Positions 51,250-62,639 of a stretch of DNA of 64,000 nt are shown here, piece by piece; the stretch's first letter is position 1; each line of letters opens with the position of its first letter. Position numbers and translations under genes: made by a program. The notes beneath the pieces were generated by a model. It was not told the DNA's origin, searched no databases, and saw only the letters and a program-made list of their open reading frames with translations. Source of the stretch: Sacculina carcini (lineage: Eukaryota > Arthropoda > Thecostraca > Sacculinidae); NCBI GenBank assembly GCA_916048095.2, contig OU696574.1, forward strand, positions 6,111,587 to 6,175,586, in the 5' to 3' direction.

Positions 51250-51290
51250 GTGAAAGACTCAATATCAAAATACGTTCACACAATGAATAG

Positions 51291-52901
51291 ATGGTATTAC
51301 CATCTACAAGACAGGCAAATTTCAATAGGAAACTTGGCACAATATCAAAAAAATACAAAAATAATGAACAAGTTGAAAAGTACATCAATAGCTTCAAATG
51401 CAGTTTTCCAATGCCGAGCAGTACGTACATTCTGCCCAAAGATCATAAAGAGGGACAACTAAGAGGTAGACCTATCGTCGCATCTATTGATGGACCTGCT
51501 ACTAAATTGGCTCAGTCTTTTTCTAAGCAGTTGGACAGCTTTTTGGACGTTATTCCTGCACACATCAGAAGTACAAATGGTTTTCTTTCATGGATACAAA
51601 CCATCCAGCAAACCGGAGTAAAAGGATTTGCATCTCTAGATGTGAAAAATCTATATGGGAATATTCCACGAAATTCGACAAAAGAAGAGCTCGGTCTATA
51701 TGATGTGATGAGAATATTTTTGGAAAATAACAAATCAAAAGAAATCGTTATCTGCATGATAAAAACCGACGATGTTATAGAACTAATTCGTCTAGCAATG
51801 TCAAACGATGTTGTTATACATGACGGCAACAGCTATGAACAAACCAATGGATTGTCTATGGGTAATGCGATGGCTCCACAACTAGCGATCATATACGCTG
51901 ATTATATTGAACGACAGATCCAAGCGAAGCTACCATACATCTTTCTGTGGAAACGCTACATCGATGATATCTTTGTTGTGTGGTTCGACGACATTGATCC
52001 TCAACATCTTCTTGAAGTCGCCAATTCTGTCTGTTCCTCCATACAATTCACAATGGAAGTTTCATCAGACAAATCTCTCCCATTCTTGGACTGCAAAGTG
52101 AAATACGATGGTGATCAATTCACAAGTGAACTTTATATGAAGCCGTTTCACAGTGGCTCTATTATGAACTGGCATTCCCATGGACCTAGGTAAGCAAAAC
52201 ATTCAGTTGCACATGGTGAATTTGTGAGGGCTTGTAGGAGGTCGATAACACCACAGGATATGAGCATATTGCTTGGCAAAGTAAAACAGCGTTCGAAACA
52301 AAATAACTACCCCCATCATGCTATAAAACAGATTGAAAAACGAGCCATAGAGTCAGAACGAAAACAAAAGAGAAATTTAGACAAGAATCTCTACTATTTG
52401 AAAATGCCATTTCTCGGGGAAGCGCACAAACGTCAATGTAAGGCTCTTCTAAGACGCACAGGATTGTCTGATAAGGTTCGGGTATGGTTCGATGCTGGTC
52501 GACCTCTAAAAAGTATCTTTGGACCTCCAAAAGAAAAACTGGGTTGCCCAGAGAAATGTAGCACATGCCATATGGCTAACTAAAAGCAACAGTGCTGGAA
52601 AAAGCACTTGATCTACAAAATCGAATGTGGCATGTGTCATAAAATATACATTGGGGAAACGACCCGACCTATCAAAACTAGAATCATAGAGCACACTAAT
52701 CCTAAACTTAATAGTGCAGTCGTACAACATTTCAGAGAGGAGCATCAGACGAACCCCGCAAGGATCAAATGGTCAATAATACATGAAGGTCTGAGAGATC
52801 ACATCCAGAGAAAATACGTTGAGGCCGCATATATTCGGGAAGTGGAACCCAGTAAATTGATGAACGGCTGCAGAGGAGTTGATCTCAAGTGCAAGTTGTG
52901 A
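51291..52901 (+). pseudogene. Penelope-like RT plus GIY-YIG endonuclease
   Basis: A single frame with only two stops: TAA at 52191-52193 and TAA at 52581-52583. RT motifs in order: YILPKDHK then GRPIVASIDG, SLDVKNLYGNIP (Asp at about 51640), YEQTNGLSMGNAMAPQLA, RYIDDIFVVW (about 51957) and LPFLDCKV. After a Lys/Arg-rich linker and a CPEKCSTCH knuckle, the GIY-YIG domain reads YKIECGMCHKIYIGETTRP (from about 52611) and RTEH-like RIIEH. This RT-then-GIY-YIG order defines canonical Penelope-like elements. A TAG lies just before the first usable Met, so the N-terminus is lost. Both stops could be CAA-to-TAA changes. The remainder of the frame is strikingly well preserved. Confidence 0.9.
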
Positions 52902-52913
52902 GACAACAGAGTA

Positions 52914-55033
52914 CAGTGGAACCTCGACATACGAGCTGCTCTACTTACGAGAAACTCGAGATACGAGCGGTCTTTCGAGCAAAAATCGTGCTCTACATAC
53001 GAGTGAAAATTCGAGTTACGAGCATTTCAGATGCTCCCGCTATGTGGCCGAGCGATCGAGGCCACCTAGCGCCAGGACTGCCATGTTTGTCGTAAAAAAA
53101 TTTTCAATGACAGTCTTTCCTGACTTGCAAAATATTGTTTGTCCTTTTTGTCTTTTCTTAGTTGCAAGTTTGTCATTTTTTTCGGTCGTGACACCTGGCA
53201 ACCCTGCCCAGCGCTCGTCCCAGCAGTAAGCACGTGTGTTTCCCCGCCGTACAGGTCTGATCCCGCGCTCTTGTGTTGTGTTGATTTTATCACATTTATC
53301 TCCTTTTTGTGGCTTTTTATGTGACATTAATCATGAGTTCTAAAGAAGGAGATGGAAAGGCGTCCTCTGAGAAGAAAAAGAGGATGATGTCAATCGAAAT
53401 GAAGCAAGAGGTAATAGACAAACATGAGCGTGGTGTTCGTGTGAGTGATCTCGTAAAGCAGTACAATCGGTCATCATCCACGATCTGTACAATATTGAAA
53501 CAGAAAGATGCCATAAAAGCTATGAAACCGAGCAAGGGAGTGACTATTCTTTCCATAATGAGGACCGACATCCATGACGAGATGGAGAGACTTCTGTTGT
53601 TGTGGATACGTGACAAGGAGCTGGCAGGAGATACCGTCACGGAGAGCATCGTCTCCGAGAAAGCGCTGTCCATCTACAAGGACCTACAACGTGAGGCAGC
53701 GTCAACAGAGGGTGAGACATCGTCGGGTACACGTGGAGTGTATTTCAAGGCAAGCCATGGCTGGTTTGAGAAATTCAAGAAAAGGACAGGCATCCACTCT
53801 GTGGTACGGCATGGCGAAGCAGCGAGTGCAGATACCAAAGCCGCGGAGGAGTTTACACACCGCTTCGCTTTACTAATTTCGGAAGAAGGTTATATCCCGC
53901 AACAAGTGTTTAACTGCGACGAGACGGGCCTTTTTTGGAAGAAAATGCCACGCAGGACATTCATCACCGCTGAGGAGAAAAAACTGCCGGGCCACAAGTC
54001 AATGAAAGATCGTCTAACCTTAGCAGTGTGTGCTAATGCCAGCGGTGACTGCAAAGTAAAGCCACTGCTGGTGTACCATGCAGAGAACCCGCGCGCATAA
54101 GACTCATAAAGTCTTGAAAGAGAGGCTACAGGTGATGTGGAGGGCAAATGCAAAAGCGTGGGTGACCCGGCAGTTCTTCACTGAATGGGTAAATCTAGTC
54201 TTTGGCCCTTCAGTGAAGCAATATCTCCAGGAGAATGACCTTCCCTTCGAAGGGCTTGACGTCGAACCTGGGCCCGAGGTGGTGCTGGACGAGATTGTTT
54301 CCCTCGGAAAATCCATGGGGCTGGAGGTAGATGAGGCGGATATCATCGAGCTTGTGCAGGAGCACGCTGAGGAGATGACAACAGAGGAGTTGAAGGAAGT
54401 ACAGGCAATGCAACAGACGGATGTGTTGCAAGAGATCAGCAGCGAAGAGGAGGAGATGCTGGAGAAGGGGACGTCCACAAAGGAGATTAGAGAGGTATTG
54501 GCTAAATGGGAGGAAATTGCTGCTTTCGTTGAAAAGAAACACCCAGAAAAAGTGACTACTAGTCGTGCTGCAGCTCTCTTTAATGACACTTGCCTTACAC
54601 ATTTCCGTACCATTTTGAAAGGGAGGCAGAGACAAACCTCCTTGGATAAGTTTTTCTTCGAAATACCTATAGAAAGTGAAAGTGCTGCGAGTCCAGCTAA
54701 AAGGGCAAAGGAAAGTGAAAATAATTAAAAACGCATACACCTCCGTTCGTGCTGATAATTTACTCGCATTTTATTTCTTTAATATCATATTATCTAGCAA
54801 TCAGTTGTGTTTGTGTTTTAGTAATAAATTTGTGTGTTTAGTGTTTGTGTCTGTAGTAATCAGGAAGATGTGTTCATAGTTATTTAGGGTTAACTTGAAA
54901 AAAGGAGGAGGCCAGGAACGGATTAATTGGTTTTCAGTTATTTCTTATGGGATAACTTCGCTCGAGATACGAGCAATTCGAGATACGAGCACGATCCGGG
55001 AAAGAATTAATCTCGTATGTCGAGGTTCCACTG
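52914..55033 (+). mobile_element. Tigger/pogo-type DNA transposon 2 with intact ends
   Basis: The first 22 bases (CAGTGGAACCTCGACATACG plus AG) are the perfect reverse complement of the last 22. TA lies on each side (52912-52913 and 55034-55035). ATACGAG/CTCGTAT motifs repeat inside both ends. It has landed just after the Penelope-like ORF. Confidence 0.93.
53333..54728 (+). pseudogene. Tigger transposase with a catalytic-core deletion
   Basis: The ATG at 53333 starts MSSKEGDGKASS. A CENP-B-type HTH follows (about 20-60), then a second HTH (about 70-150) and the DDE start NCDETGLFWKK with Asp196. A frameshift at about 54100, after YHAENPRA, moves the reading by +1; it resumes KTHKVLKERLQVMWR to the natural end at 54728. 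Compared with Tigger 1, the LLLDNAPAHPP and PMDQ blocks are missing: the reading jumps from NDLPFEG to an acidic DVEPGPEVVLDE segment. So the second and third catalytic Asp are deleted. The transposase is dead, but the ends could still be moved by one made elsewhere. Confidence 0.88.
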
Positions 55034-55052
55034 TATATCCTTAAATTCTATT

Positions 55053-55061
<9 letters not shown>

Positions 55062-55131
<70 letters not shown>
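55062..55131. repeat. (TA)n microsatellite
   Basis: About 35 TA units; a shorter (TA)n at about 55305-55332 and (TG)n at about 55343-55379 follow. Confidence 0.95.
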
Positions 55132-55135
<4 letters not shown>

Positions 55136-55225
55136 GTCAGATATCCAATTCATGTATGATCACGTGTTTTAACATATTTTTGTGAATTTGGTTTCTTACA
55201 ATGGTTGACGATGTGTTATCACTGC

Positions 55226-55248
55226 TTGATAAAGCCTTAAGGCGAAAC
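55226..55248 (+). ncRNA. Possible relic of a hammerhead ribozyme of the Penelope-like element
   Basis: TTGATAA, then AGCC-TTAA-GGC, then GAAAC. Hammerhead cores read CUGAUGA, stem II, GAAA; here the first box differs by two transitions (C to T and G to A), while stem II and GAAAC are kept. Hammerheads are known in Penelope-like elements. Stems I and III were not established, so this is a weak call and the motif would not be active. Confidence 0.3.
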
Positions 55249-55300
55249 GTTGTGGTAAAAAAAACCTACTTGTGTCTGAAGAAGTTCAACTTCATCTTAT

Positions 55301-55334
<34 letters not shown>

Positions 55335-55339
55335 AGATC

Positions 55340-55380
<41 letters not shown>

Positions 55381-56765
55381 TGTCTGTCCCACCCTTCTTG
55401 GTCCATTTTCTATCAGCTGGTACTGGGCCATCACTTGGCGTACCCGCTGAAAATTTATACCATAATGTTGGAAATTTTCTTGTCTACACTGTAGGCTAAG
55501 TTTTTAATTTTAAAAATGAAACCAAAAAAAGTTATAGCGGTGAAAAGACAAAATGAACCCTGAAAAATGCGAAAATTTTGGTCAATTTTCTGAAGACTAC
55601 TCTTCCTAAACCAGCAATGGTACAACTATAAAAATTATACCACTGTGTAGAAAAGTTTCTGTTCTACTCAACAAACTATAATTCATACCCAAAAAATAAA
55701 TATAAAACATGTAAAATGGAAAAAAATTCAATCTACATTCAAAATTTTATTTAAACTCCACGCGTCCGATTTTCTATACTTTTTTCTCTATTTCTCAAAA
55801 ACTAATTATCACACATCTAAATAAATAATACCATCATGCTGGGAATTTTGTTTGCTACAACACGGTATAATTTTTAATTTTCCAAAGTGTATTAAAAAAG
55901 TTACGGCGGTGTGAAGTGTAAATGACAAAGTCAAAAAGGCAAAATTAGCACACAAAAACGTGAATATTTTGGTCAATATTCCGCTATCTATTCATCATAA
56001 ACCAGCAATGGTACAGCTATAAAAATTATACTATTGTGTAGATAATTTTGTGTTCTACAAGAAAAGTTATAATGTATACCCACAAATGATACAAAAAACG
56101 TGTAAAATTGGTAAAATTCTCAAATACATCCAAAATTACACTTGAACACCGGGTGACTAAAATTAATTCATTTTTTACTATTTCTCAGTAACTATTTTTT
56201 ACACATAAAAATAAATTATACCATCGTGCTAGAAATCTTGTTTTCTACAATACGGTATAATTTGTAATTTTCCAAAGTGTATCTGAAGGAAGTTACGGCG
56301 GTGTGAAGTCAAAAGGACATATTGCCAATTTGACAGCTATTATGCGCACTTGCACACAGCACTTGCACACAGCACAGCACTTGCACACAGCACTTGCACA
56401 CAGGAATAAGCACCGATTAAATTTCACTGAAGCCCAATCACAATTAAGAATGCATCATATCATCTCCAAGCATCGATGGTGTGGTTGTATTGCGTACAGT
56501 TTAATTAATGCTACACTATACTGAATAGAAAGTCTTTATTGTTCTCAATATTTACACATCAATTGTTCCGCATGACGGGCGGGTATAATGCAACTGGGAA
56601 CAAAGTAAGCTACTGAATTTTACTGTGTAATTTAATTGGTTTAATTTCAAGTTGCATACGCTTAAGTTGCATAAGGATACGGGTTGTAATATCATGCAAT
56701 GCCAACTATATGCATATGCTGTTTTAGAGGAAGCATTAATCTGGAATTATAGAGATGTTTCATTG
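55381..56765 (-). repeat. Dispersed repeat, copy 2
   Basis: Reverse complement of the repeat at 4883-6741, with the same (TG)n end and CCCACCCTTCTTGGTCC border. It lacks the solo LTR and the LTR element found in copy 1, and so serves as the empty site for both. Confidence 0.8.
56340..56402 (+). repeat. Short GCACTTGCACACA tandem repeat
   Basis: About four to five copies of a 13-base unit (GCACTTGCACACA) with partial units; absent from copy 1 of the repeat. Confidence 0.85.
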
Positions 56766-57960
56766 TTTTGATAGTGTTACACTTCTGAATTACTACACAC
56801 GAAGGACGGGTGTGAATTTGAGCAGTGTTGAGGGAAAATCATCGTCAATAATTAAAACAAGAATTTACAAATTTGACTTTTCTATTGGTCGTTTTTCATC
56901 AATTTTCTTTGTGTTTGTTTCGTGTTTGAGTTCTGAATTATTCCGCACGACGGGCAGCTTTAAATATGAGGTGGGTTGTGGAAAAACATGTTTCCTAAAT
57001 TGAAATATAAATTTCTTATTTAGACTTTCATATTGGCTAAAACATTCCTATGGGTTTGTTTTTCTTTTTCAATTTTCACTAATTTTTTATGAATTGAATA
57101 TTAATTATATTTTATGAACTGTTCCGCACGACGGGCGAATTAAATGTATCTATAAAGAGTGGGTTTAAATGATAGCGAGGTATATGATATTTTGCTAGCA
57201 GTAAATATTCTAGCGATAAAAGTAGAATAGCTCTTAAGCAAATGATTTTGGAGAATGATGTGAACCTTTAAATATATTTTGCGATCTGATGATATATGTA
57301 TTAGGAATAATACGTAGCGGAATATAGATTGCATAATAAAATATCGGCTGTAATATCAAGGGCTGTAATATCGGTGTAATCCAAAAAATAACAACTGTAT
57401 GAATATGATGCATTAGTGGAAGCATTAACCGGGAATTATGGGATAATATGATAATGGTGTATAATTATATCGCATTATGCAACAAATGTGAATTTAGCTG
57501 CCTTACAGTCTGGTTCCGATACTATATTGGCGGGTTGAGAGAAAAGTATTGGTGGGCCGCGTGTTTGGGACCCCTGGGGTAGATGATCTCAGTCTTCTGA
57601 TTACAAATTATGATCGCAACAGTATATTTTTTTATCACAAACTAATAAGTTAAATCACCTCAGACTAGGCTGAGAGCGGTCAAGATTGGATGGTTGGGTT
57701 GGGTTGGGTAGGTTTGACTCAGGTTATATTGGGTTTTAATGATAGCGGAAAATATATAAATTTTAGCAATAAATATTATAGCGGTAAAAGTGAAATAGTA
57801 ATTAAGCAAATGATATTGGGGAATGATGTTAAGTAATAAATATAGTTTGGAAACATTCTGATGAAAAGATTTCATCATCTTTCATTGTTTGTTTCGTGTT
57901 TGTGTTCTGAATTATACCACACGACGGGCAGATTTATATATCAGGCGGGTTGAGGGATAA
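56550..57960. repeat. Recurring CCGCACGACGGGC modules
   Basis: TTCCGCAYGACGGGC occurs at about 56565, 56940 and 57122, and a variant ACCACACGACGGGC at about 57916. Each is embedded in related AT-rich DNA (GTTTCGTGTTTGAGTTCTGAA before, AGGCGGGTTGAGGG after two of them). Another copy lies in inverse orientation at about 5131. No gene is seen here; the repeat type is not recognised. Confidence 0.65.
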
Positions 57961-58077
57961 TGTTTGTCAAAATCTGAACAAAAAAAAAAATATATATATA
58001 TAATATATGTATATAAGTATATATATATATATATATAGATATACATATGTGTTTGTGCGCGTGTATATTTTGGTCAG

Positions 58078-58215
58078 GGCTTGGTGAATGTTGGCAACAC
58101 ATGCTACCTGAACGCAGTGCTGCAGTGCTTGTGTCGATGTCGTCCGTTTTGTCGACAGCTGACAACAAACTCGCTCTCGCCGCCTCGCTTGTCACTCAAC
58201 GACACGGATGGCTCG
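58078..58215 (+). CDS. USP16/45: USP16/USP45-like protease, exon D (catalytic Cys box)
   Basis: After TTTTGGTCAG the frame reads GLVNVGNTCYLNAVLQCL, the Cys box of USP-family proteases; the nucleophile Cys is codon 58102-58104. The exon is 46 codons, phase 0 at both ends, and closes at a GTGGGA donor. USPs cut ubiquitin from substrates; USP16 and USP45 combine this core with a ZnF-UBP, as exons A-C do here. The longest plus-strand frames at this place are in another phase and are shadows. Confidence 0.92.
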
Positions 58216-58411
58216 GTGGGAGATTATCAGATACAAACACACATTCAATAAATACGTGAGCTTACTCTGCATGAATGCTTTTTATTGCGTACTGATCACT
58301 TATTTATGGTATATCATTAACACCAAGAGTGTGGTGTCAAATACAGCGATATATTGTGTTGATATGGCTGTTTGTTGGACTGCGTCGCTGCCTCGCTGCT
58401 GCCACTTTCAG

Positions 58412-58573
58412 CTGGTTGAGTTGTCGGTGGATGGAACGGCCGGTGCTCTCACATCGGCCGTCTGTGTGCTACTGGCGCAGATGGGCTGTGTGGACTCTGC
58501 GCTGGTGGCCACCTCTGTCGGCGCGTGCAGCAACCACACTGCCACCGTTAGTCCCGCTGGCGTACTGGACCAG
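58412..58573 (+). CDS. USP16/45: USP16/USP45-like protease, exon E
   Basis: 54 codons between CCACTTTCAG and a GTTAGAG donor, phase 0 at both ends: LVELSVDGTAGALTSAVCVL, ending PAGVLDQ. In USP16/USP45 the same place between Cys box and QQDS box has a PGPLTxAMxxFL...TPKxLFxxV stretch, and the ALTSAVCVLLAQM and SPAGVLDQ segments fit it. By itself it would be weak; position and phase make it convincing. Confidence 0.82.
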
Positions 58574-59602
58574 GTTAGAGAAAGTAAATATGTGTTGTGA
58601 TCAGCGGTGCATATGTGTAGAAACTGTATCTACGCTAGGCCCCGGGCGCACCAAGGAGCACCAAGCTTCATTATTCTATGACCAAATCTTCAAATCAAAT
58701 CCTTGTATGTAGTTTTCCGGTTTCCCAGTTTTTTGCCTAGGGACTGCATGATGTAGCTTGTAGCGCTTGCGCTCTTCCTGCAGTACTTTGTTGGTGTTTT
58801 GTAATAATAGTAATATTGATAATAGTAATGAGAAAATGCAATGCACCTTCCCTATTCCATTGGTTTGCAGGTCTTTCATGCTGAGTTAATCCCATCTATC
58901 AATTTTCATCTTTAACTGCTTTTGATGTTTATCATATACAATGTTAGGAGTGCGTGTAGATTTTCTCCAACGAAATTTTTTGAATGTTCGTTATTGTATC
59001 TGGTACGCTTGCTTATGGAGGTAAACATATTGCTATTTTCATTTCAAATGACAATTATGTGTTTTGTTTGGCGTTGACTCATTGGTGAGACGCTGAAATT
59101 TTGAGGCAGCTTGTATTACGCTTGATCGTATAACCTTCCAAAGCATTCCCAACTAAGTCTACTGGGGTTTGTATGTATACGATAGTACAGTGAATTTTAC
59201 TGCACTGAAAATACTACCAAAGTCTAGTGCGTGCTCTGTAATATTGCAAATGTGATAGGTTTCGTAATTTTGTCTCTGTGTTAATAAAAATTTGAACGCC
59301 TGCATATCGAGGGCTACTTGATGTCTAAAGATATGATTATCCACAAGCTTTGTTAATCATAAAATATAACAGTGAATGAGAAAGTGCGATTTATAACTAA
59401 TTTCGTTACATTGGAATTCGATTAATACGGTCGAATACTTTTAATACGATGCATATTATTTTCTCATGGTTTTCTTTTAATTTCGGCAGTCATTTAGCCA
59501 TGTGCAACAATTTGAGGGGAAGGGTGTGTTTATTTGAGTATATTCATTGTCCACTGAACCAGCAGAACGCGGTCCCCATTTTGCTTGTCTTTTTTGCGCC
59601 AG
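58574..59602 (+). other. Intron between USP exons E and F
   Basis: 1029 bp, AT-rich, with no repeat or gene recognised. It ends TTTTTTGCGCCAG. Confidence 0.75.
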
Positions 59603-59701
59603 ATTTCACGCAAGTTTCCGCAGTTTGCCGGACATGAACAGCAGGACTCGCACGAGCTGCTACGTACGTTGATGGAGGGCCTGCGACAAGAGGAGATCAA
59701 G
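59603..59701 (+). CDS. USP16/45: USP16/USP45-like protease, exon F (QQDSHELL box)
   Basis: 33 codons, phase 0, between TTGCGCCAG and a GTGACG donor: KFPQFAGHEQQDSHELLRTL then MEGLRQEE. The FxGxxQQDSxELLxxLLDGLRxEE box is diagnostic for the USP core just before the fingers subdomain and closest to USP16/USP45. The following exons (fingers and catalytic His/Asp boxes) were not found in the last 4 kb and probably lie to the right. Confidence 0.92.
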
Positions 59702-62629
59702 GTGACGTCACAGTACGCGATACCGGCGCATGCTGAGTATCAATGGCATTGTGTCGCTGTTTTTGCTTTTGTTATTAATATTGAAGCGTACACGGCCGTC
59801 TTTTGAGACTATTTGACACGTTTCGCTATGTGCCCTTCTATAGTCGGGTAGCTTTTCATGGACTTGAACCGTGACTTGTTGACGATCTGGAGACCTGGAC
59901 CCGTGAACCGTGAACCCCTGCGACACGCATAAGCTAAGCTAAGCGCATAAGTGACCTAACCCACTGAGGATATACTGTTTGTTTTGTTAAAATGGATTCT
60001 GTTTGGCATGCAGAGGGATATGTTTGTTCGTGTTTCTATTTGTGGTTATTGGCGGTGCTTGGCGATATTTTGCACAAGCCACTGCCGTTCAACACTATAG
60101 TCCTGCTTCTTGGTATTCCTTGTTTATATGGTCACATGTTCTGCGTGCTATCTCATGGTGGCTTATTGGAATAACGTGATCTGTGTAATTACTATTATTT
60201 ACAGCATAAATCAATTTCAGACGCAACCTATGTAATTATATATTTGGACAATATTTATCTTGATAAATATCATTTTATGTTTTTTTCGCTTAAGAGGTCT
60301 ATGTCAGTTTTATGTTTTTCGCTTAAAATTGCATTTAACGTGGAAAAATATTTGTATGTGATCGCATAAAATTCCCAACTCTAGTGATCACATAAACATA
60401 TTTTTTCGCATACAATACTATTTTAAGCGAAAAAACTTAAAGTGTCATTTTCACTGAAAAAAAAATTGCCGAATATATAATTCTATTGTTTTCGCCTGGA
60501 AATGATACTTGTAAATTTGGTTAATAATTGCAATTACACAGATCACGGATTTAACATGTTGATGCACTCGAACATTGCATATAGATACAATATCAATGCC
60601 AGCAACGTTAACAATGGAAACATTCCTGTAACGTTCCTGATAACTTCTCAAGACTGACTACGTGGGAACGGGTTTAAGATGGTCTGCAATAATTCACTAT
60701 GTAGATCAAATCACCTCTAGATAGGTGCACGTGCCATTAGCTTTTTGGATTGAAGGATTATACATACAATTACTTCATGTTGACATTTTCAAGAATTATT
60801 CAACACAAATTGCTCAACTGGTGTCTGTATTGTCACGCTCAAAGAGGTTGAAGGAATTAAGTGTGAAGTTGAATTTTCCCAGAAATGTACATGCCTGGTG
60901 GGAGGAGCATGTGTTGCGTTGCATGTGAGTAAAACGTCTCCACTGGTCACAAGTTGCAGCTCGATGGACACAACAAATCGGCTGCTCATTCGAAAAACAT
61001 TATATGCAAATACGCATGCAGACTCGAAGTATGGGATAACTGCGCCTCGAAGCAAAAGTCCAAAATGACACCCCTACCATGAACATTTCGATTGTAGTTC
61101 CTCTTGTTCCGCAGACACCCCGAATTTTTTCCATAGCCCCCGTCAGCCCCCCATTGGAAAAACCTGTTTCCACCACTGCACCCCTACCTTTATGGAAGGA
61201 TTCAATGAAGGTAAAACTGTCGCCAGATATTACGAAAATTTCGCAAACCCTAAGGGTGGCTTCCCAATGTAATGTTGCTGGATAAATGCTTAAAAGCAAA
61301 TAATCTACGAAAGAGTCCAAAGTTTACATATTGTATGAAATATACATATAATTCACATATACGTATGAATAATATATTTTGGGTTTTGACAACATATTTC
61401 AACATTTTTCATCATGTGTAACAAAGTTTCAGTCGGACTAGATTTTATGCTTCTTTTTCTGTCTTGTGTTGTGTTTATGTTAGGCTGAGTTTAGCAGCGA
61501 TGCTAAATATTGTCACACGTTGTTGCATCCAAATGTGTAAACTAACCATATGCGTAGTTAAGTGTGGGCGTGCAGGTGCGTATGTGCGTGTGTTGCATTG
61601 CACAGAATCATGCATTGTTTTAAAGCGAGACTGATGGTTGTGTATCTGCAAAGTGATATCATTAATCGACTGGTGTCGATCTCACATCGGAATAGGTGCA
61701 TATATGTAAACATGGTCTGTGCGCTTGCTACTGATTATGTGTTGAAACAGGGAGTAGACCTGCAAATCCTCAGATGTGAAAATACACCCAGAGCCGCTCA
61801 TAAACCACTGGTTGAGGTAGCCCTGGAACCAGGTGGCTGACATTGTTTGTGTTGTCTGTAGAGCCAACCCACACTGCGTGCACTGCGTGTGTGCGTGAAA
61901 AGGCCCGAGGTCCGTATAAAAGACGGTGTCGACTGTGCATGGAAGATTAGAACAGAGACATTCGAGGTGTAAACAGGAGCGTAGTAGGGCATTAGGAGGT
62001 GCGGGGGGACTAGAACATTGATATGCGGGTTGTACAGATAGGAGCTGTTTGGCTGTTGGTGTCTGACTTGGACTTTTTGCGACACAAGTATAGCGGCTTG
62101 TGGGCATTTGATACCATTTCACTTAGTTGTTCGGATTGCCCGTGTGTCAACAAAACATTCATATTGAACCGGAAATTTGGGTTATCGCGGCACAACAACG
62201 AGAGGAACTGAATCGGACTATCACTGTCAGTCGAATATAAAAAGACGACATCATGTGATAGAAAACAAAATGCCAATCATTATTATATAAAATTTCCAAC
62301 TCTAGTGATCACATACAATTCCCAATTCAAGTAATGTAATGAACACACTAAATGCACTACATGAACACACTAAATGCAGGTATAATTTACAATATATTTT
62401 GCTTTGCAATTGGTTTCAGTGGGATCCCTGTGAGTGGTGCAATGCCGCCAACTTATCAACGTGTGGCTCAAATGCCGTCAGAGAGAGATCTGAATCGCCG
62501 CTCTTTTCTGAACGGAGGCGATTCCTAGTTTTTGACAGCAGGTGCATCACCCGATTGAAAACAGTGAATCAAATAAGACGTAGGGAAGGCAAGTAAATAG
62601 AGCGTCACTTCTTTCCAGAGTAGTGTATA
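59702..62629. other. Long stretch with no recognised gene
   Basis: Probably intron of the USP gene. A self-complementary segment lies at about 60280-60445 (TTTTTCGCTTAAAATTG facing ATTTTAAGCGAAAAAAC). AACTCTAGTGATCACATA occurs at about 60379 and 62299, a small dispersed repeat. Open frames at 61079-61285 and 61682-62276 show no motif I recognise. Confidence 0.55.
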
Positions 62630-62639
62630 TTCATTGCAC

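Larger units (their letters stand above)
51250..55265 (+). mobile_element. Penelope-like element, split by a Tigger insertion
   Basis: RT and GIY-YIG coding DNA at 51291-52901, then Tigger 2 (52914-55033), then the rest of the 3' region with a GCTTGATAAAGCCTTAAGG / CGAAACG motif at about 55225-55248. The 5' part of the RT is missing or beyond recognition. It lies in an intron of the USP gene. Confidence 0.8.

Noticed and set aside
58329-58712. Trp/Arg-rich 127-codon frame
   Set aside because: Shadow of USP exon E in another phase; no motif of its own.
61682-62276. Minus-strand frames with CTQCG motif as a USP zinc-finger exon
   Set aside because: The gene is on the plus strand and the surrounding residues do not fit the USP fingers subdomain; no splice sites support it.
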